From Plantago major (Eukaryota > Streptophyta > Magnoliopsida > Lamiales > Plantaginaceae): a stretch of 64,000 nucleotides of DNA. Made by a program: the position numbers and the translations under genes. The stretch lies in NCBI GenBank assembly GCA_026545765.1, contig CM048839.1:88426414-88490413 (forward strand), written 5' to 3'. Positions 59,410-64,000 of the stretch are shown in pieces. Every line of letters begins with the position of its first letter. The stretch's first letter is position 1. A model generated the notes under the pieces. The model had not been told where the DNA came from. It saw nothing but the letters and a program-made list of their open reading frames with translations, and made no database searches.

Positions 59410-61099
59410 AGAGAGGGGGGGGGGGGGTGAATAGTCTTTTAAAACTTTTGTCGATAAAAACTATTTCTCAGATATCTAAGTAGATATCTGATACTTATAA
59501 TCAGAGCGCGGAAAACTTAAGATAGATAAGTGCAGAAACAGTTAAAGTGTGTGTGTGTGTGTTGCTGAAATGTGTGTGTGTTGCTGAAATGTAAGTACAG
59601 AAAATTAAATAACACAGCAAGTATAGTGGTATCTGGAGGTGGCGTAATCCTCCAACTAATCCACTTCGGTCTTCCAAAGACCTAGAATTCACTAGAATAG
59701 ATAATTGAGGTCACCTTACAAAAATCCTATTCTAAGATTCCTTAAACAGATGGTTCCCAACCAAATGTTCCCCCTGAGTTGTTCCCCGGCTTTCTCAGCC
59801 AAGTACTTCCTATACTCAGAAACCTTTTTGAGCTATTCCCTAGCTTCCCAAGCTAAGTACTTCCTGTGCTCAATAACCTTGGAGTTATTCCTTAGTTACC
59901 CAAATCAAGTACTTCCTATACTCCGTTAACCTTGGAGTTATTCCCTGATTTTTCAAACTAAGTACTTCCTGTACTCCACGCCAGTGATGGTGTTGGTTTC
60001 GGTTTGAGTTGTCAGATGAGCTTCTTTAATAACTTATTTAGTTATTCAGATAGCTCTATGAATCAAGTATACTTAATACACTTTGCAATGTATGGTATCT
60101 TGTTCTTTTTACTGACCCAAGTCTTAGATAAGTGTTCAAGAGAATGAATCTCAGATACTTGATCTTTCGTTTCAACTCTTTCACAGATAGCTGTGCTTGT
60201 TTAGGATCAGGACACTTAGAACTTTAGTGCTACTTAAGATCAAGAGCTTTGGTCGCAATAGAAAGCTTTGAAAATAAGTAATTTGCTTTGAGAGAGTAAG
60301 ATGTTCAGTAAGTTCTGTGTTTCAGCGTCGTGTCTTCTCAAGCTGTCTAAGTGTTGATATTTATAGATGAATTTGAGTGCCGTTTGAATAGTATCCGTTA
60401 GGCTCAAATTCAAACTATAGATATCTGTGTATAATCTTATGTGAGTTTTGTCTTCTTCTTGAGTCGTTGCTTTTGTTCAAACATCTCTCCGTGCATTAAA
60501 TACATTGTACTATACTTTTTGTCTCAGAGTGCCAACGGAACTATGCTTTGTATCAGAGACTAGTATTATCTGATTCTTTGCACGTCCTTATCTTCAATCT
60601 TCAGATACCACTTTTATTGAAACAACTTTGTTTGCAATATATATATTTCTTTTTCAGAAATGTGGTTAAAGCTCAAGGTATCTGAGAATAGATATCTGTG
60701 GACACTTTCCTTGTTTTCAGATAGACCTTTCATTTCTCAGATATCTCTTGTGACACAGTTTGCTTAAAACTATTTGTGTCTTCAAGATATCTGGCTAAGG
60801 TATCTGAAAAACTATTTCAGTAATCTTGTGCAGTTTCTTCAAGTCTTCAATGTCGTTGAGCTTGTTCTGCTTGGATGTCTTCTTCTTGGTCTTCTCTTCA
60901 TAAAATAAAAATTACATTTTGAGACCTAACATCCTATACAAGATTAGCTAGACTATCTTACTTAGTGGGTTTCCTCTTTTACAATGTTCAAGTGAACCAA
61001 GAGTACTAATCACCTTTATGAGACTAAGATAAGTCATCATGTTGCTGATCAAAATCTAAACAGATATTTCTGACAAAATATCTAACAAATTTCCTAACA
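59410..61099 (-). repeat. 3' LTR of the SIRE-like element (about 1.69 kb)
   Basis: Bounded by the polypurine tract at one side and Harbinger coding sequence at the other. It includes (GT)n repeats at about 59547-59583 and several imperfect copies of a unit ending caagtacttcct (59770-59980). Its end matches both arms of the palindromic element at 26982-27500. Confidence 0.75.
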
Positions 61100-61486
61100 A
61101 ATTTCCCCCTTTTTGATCAGTCAACGATGACTATCTGACCTATTACAAATCTGGATGAGTGATCAATCCAACACTTAATCATTTCTTAAGATTTTTCAAA
61201 TCATTCAATTAAGTGCAGAAAGTAGACATCAACCAAATCACAAGGTGTGATCTTTGCTGACAAGTTATCTTTTATAGAATACTATCTGAGAGTAAGTTCT
61301 TCAGATAAGTTACAAAGAGAGATTACAGATAACTTCAATACATAAACCAAGTTTAGCTCAGTCAGCAAAAATACAAAAATACATAGTAAATTAGGACAAC
61401 AGGAGTAACCAAGCTCCAAGTAAACATCCTAATAGACTAGTCTTCAAGTCTTCAACTCTTCAAGTCTTCAACAGTAGTTCTATGGA

Positions 61487-63982
61487 TTAGTCTGCAAATT
61501 TCCTATCTCCAAACCTTTTGATGTCATCAGAATAATCATAGAGAAGTGTTCTGACGAGCATCTCAGTGTCTCTGGCAAATCCACAGACCTCTTTGTAGGT
61601 TTTGGTAGGATTTTTCTTGACAAAATGTTTGACCCACAGATACTTTCCCCACTTCCAGGCATGCTCTATTCTGATATCTGAAAGCTTGAAGTATTCGTAG
61701 ATAATCCTCAGATATATGATGTCACCCTTGTATTGATCTTCAGTTAGATAGAATGACTCATAGGGTTCCACAACGAGTCTTGCTCTTGTGCCTGTTCCTG
61801 TGATATTCAGAATTCTGTGCACATCATCTGGCTTTCCATATGGACATTCATCAGAGAGGTCCTTTTTCATGGCTTTAGTTCTCTTGACAACTTCAAAATC
61901 CAACCAGGCTTTAATGTGATTGGTGTTGATCAAGGTTGGCTTATCTTTTCTCCATGCCATAAGTTGTTTATGGATTGGTTCTGGAAATCTTGAATTTACC
62001 AATAGATGCTTAAGTTCCAGAATTCAATAGCCATTTTTCTGATTGATGCACCTGTAGACAGAGGAATCATTGTCATACTTCACATACTCTATTTTGGCTT
62101 CTTCTGGCCTGAGTGGAAGTTGACTTTGTCTTTGCTCAGCTCTCAGTCTGTTCCTTCTCTATCTTGAATTCTCTTTGGGGTTGTTGCTTGAAGAACCACC
62201 CTGGATAGACTTGGTATTTCCAGAGGGTGTTTTAGCTACTAGGGGCTTTGCAACTATGGGCTCAGTTAGGCTTTCAATTTTCCTTTTCTTGTGAAGAGGA
62301 GCTTCATCTTCATCAGTTTCCTCATCATCATCAAGATTAAATCTTGTGAGAGTTTTGCAGCCTTCTTCATTGCCCAGGGACTTGATTTGGCCTTCTTCTT
62401 CTTCAGAAGATTCATCAATCCCTTTAACTTGTCTTCTCCTTGGAGCCTTGGTACTCCTTGGAGGTTTTTGTGCCATGGCCCTTGTTATCATTGTAGTTCC
62501 TTCAGTAGGTTTCTGGGAAGCAACTACTATTTGCAAAGCAGCTTAGCTTGAGGAGGGTTCATTGATTCTGAGTGGTGGCTGGGAAGTTTTCATGTTTCTT
62601 CTTCCTCTCGAAATGCACTCAGATTTCTTCTTGTTTTCTTCTCCTTCTTCCCATTCCCCCTGACTTTGAGGTCCAGATTTGTACACTCTTTCCCCCTTAG
62701 TCATTGTTGGCTGACTCAGTCTCATAAAAGAATCTGAGAGAGAGTCAAAATGCCCTTGTAAATAGTTGTAAGCATTGACCAACTTCTGAAGTTCGGCTTT
62801 GAGCTCCTGATTTTGCTTGATAAGTCCATTGTCCTTATCAGTGAGCTCTGCCAATGGGCCTAGGATGGCATCTGCTTTTCCAGCAGTGTAACTTGCCTCT
62901 TGGAAAGCTTTTTCAGCTAAAGACGCATCATCGTCCCTTATCATTCCCAGATCTTTCTGAGCAATGACTATGCTAGTTTTTCTCTGAGTGATGAGCTCAG
63001 TGAACTTTTCATTTCGGAGGGGCGGAGGCAATTACTTCCTTGTTACGTGAAGACATCTCCTTTTCGGATTAGCGATTACTTGGTATACATTCATGTATTC
63101 ATGGGAGTGGACATTTGGCGGTTCTTTGAATATTGCAGGAGCAATCAGCTTCCTTTTCAAGTGAGAGACCGCTAGATGTTCATTGCGGTGCTCTGCCAAA
63201 GTCTTGTCTTCTTCATCATCTGAGTAATCAGCTCAGTGATCTTCATCCTCTTGGACATTCTCATCGATTGTATCGAGTCCAGCAACCATCTCAGAGATTG
63301 ATTTCTTTCCTTTTTGGGAGGAGGATGGTACTTCTTTTGAAGATGATGCAGCCTTAGCATCATGCTTGACTTCAGATACTTCTTCAGTATCGAGTTCTTT
63401 GGTGATAGCATTCACAGCATCCTGTAGCTCTTTAACCTCAGAGTAAGCAATCATTTCTTGTAAGTATTGATCTTGTAGTTGATCAAGCTTGTCTCTGGAT
63501 CTAGCTATTTGATCTTCCAGTTGAAGATGGAGCTGTTGTTCTTCTTCCAACAGTTGTTTGAGTTGAGCAGTTCTGGTTTGAGTGTTTAATATTTTCTGAT
63601 TAGTTTCTTCAGAAAGCTCAACTACTTGTTCAGTAGTAACTGGGTGTTGGGAAGATGGATGAGTAGATTTCTGAGGAGATGGGGACGGAGATTTCTGTGA
63701 GGTCTTCTCAGTGTGCTTTTCAGCAGCTGAGGCATTATTCCTTAGTGAAATTCCTCCGGTCCCTGGTGCAGGGGCATCATCATCATCCTTTTTGTCTGTG
63801 TCATCCTTTTGGTGATGGTCAGTGGGAGGTTCATCGAAGTCATTTTCGTTTATCTCTTCCTCCTCATCATCTTCAGATACAAGATTGATCACTTCAGGAA
63901 TGGTGATCTTCTGCCCATCAACCTCTTCTTGTTCAGAAGGTATAAATTGCAGAGTTTGGGGCAGAACTGGCTTGAATGCCAT
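61487..63982 (-). CDS. Accessory (envelope-position) coding region of the SIRE-like element
   Basis: Open stretches on the minus strand. The first (63982-63233) opens with MAFKPVLPQTLQFIPSEQ, then an acidic patch, an S/P-rich patch and a long Q/E/L coiled coil. The next (63031-62543) has another helical coiled-coil segment and a basic end. 62536-62159 is mixed-charge and disordered. 62002-61487 is globular-looking and rich in aromatic residues (LMAWRKDKPTLINTNHIKAW). The position between pol and the 3' LTR is that of the envelope-like ORF of SIRE elements. No signal peptide or clear membrane anchor was seen, so an envelope function is not supported. A fossil, described only by parts. Confidence 0.55.
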
Positions 63983-64000
63983 ATGTAATCTTGTCTGACC

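Larger units (their letters stand above)
57245..59410 (-). mobile_element. PIF/Harbinger DNA transposon, interrupted by an LTR element
   Basis: Carries a DDE transposase (57245-58631) and, upstream on the same strand, the end of a second ORF (59135-59398). The element is cut at about 59410 by an LTR retrotransposon. Its far end and terminal inverted repeats are therefore not visible, and the near terminus below 57245 was not identified either. Confidence 0.8.
59410..64000 (-). mobile_element. LTR retrotransposon, 3' LTR and 3' accessory region (SIRE/Maximus-like), extends past window
   Basis: On the minus strand the accessory coding region (63982-61487) is followed by a polypurine tract, AAAAAGGGGGAAAT (about 61101-61114), then an LTR starting TGTTAGG at 61099 and ending near 59410. 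The AAAGGGGGA tract directly before TGTTAG and the G-rich LTR end are familiar from SIRE/Maximus-type Ty1/copia elements. Pol is outside the window, so the class is not proven. It sits inside Harbinger ORF1 and is therefore younger than that transposon. The target duplication cannot be checked here. The visible accessory region is broken in a few places. Confidence 0.65.

Noticed and set aside
59547-59590. GT-rich tandem as a regulatory element
   Set aside because: A simple microsatellite within an LTR; nothing points to regulation.

Overview
The window is eudicot-type plant nuclear DNA. It shows AT-rich intergenic sequence, plastid-targeted nuclear genes with plant orthologues, short introns mixed with 2-3 kb ones, and dense plant transposons of nearly every class. 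The species cannot be named from sequence alone. No rRNA, tRNA, CRISPR or prokaryote-type feature was seen. LAYOUT, LEFT HALF: 1-7005 is the 3' part of a Ty3/gypsy chromovirus (Tekay/Del-like), running from the tail of its 5' LTR to a complete 1.7 kb 3' LTR. 7707-10808 (+) is a GH10 xylanase gene with a CBM22 module; one frameshift in the last exon separates the catalytic glutamates from the start codon. 10.8-14.8 kb holds eroded repeats and a Tat/Ogre-like gag relic. 14826-20458 and 21005-26885 are two related, structurally complete minus-strand LTR elements that carry only gag and protease (TR-GAG-like, Athila-type primer site), each with a perfect 5-bp target duplication. 26982-27500 is a short palindromic element built from LTR ends, followed by a Stowaway MITE. 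LAYOUT, GENE ISLAND (about 29-50.4 kb): four host genes. They are a plastid-type membrane protein with a zinc ribbon (29117-33159, +), a VAN3-binding/FORKED-like protein (33566-36017, -, tail to tail with the previous gene), a small predicted plastid membrane protein of unknown function (38842-42675, -), and a 1450-residue PPR protein orthologous to Arabidopsis EMB1270 (44676-50411, -). Between and inside them lie a Harbinger-type MITE, a hAT-type MITE in an EMB1270 intron, and a 1 kb foldback element whose two arms carry the captured start of a GRF zinc-finger gene. LAYOUT, RIGHT HALF: a 5'-truncated L1-type LINE (about 50.6-54.5 kb, -) ends roughly 220 bp upstream of the EMB1270 start codon. 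It is followed by AT-rich DNA with a Helitron 3' terminus at 56821, then a PIF/Harbinger transposon (57.2-59.4 kb, -). An LTR retrotransposon (SIRE/Maximus-like, -) has inserted into that transposon's ORF1 and fills the window to 64000. HOW IT FITS TOGETHER: three of the four host proteins look plastid-directed, but nothing suggests they form one pathway. The window is best read as a small conserved gene island bounded by nested transposons, most of whose LTR pairs differ by about 3-4 percent by eye. The most unusual items are the paired gag-protease elements with matched hairpin/polypurine modules at both ends of a long non-coding domain, the gene-capturing foldback, and two probable GC-AG introns in separate host genes.
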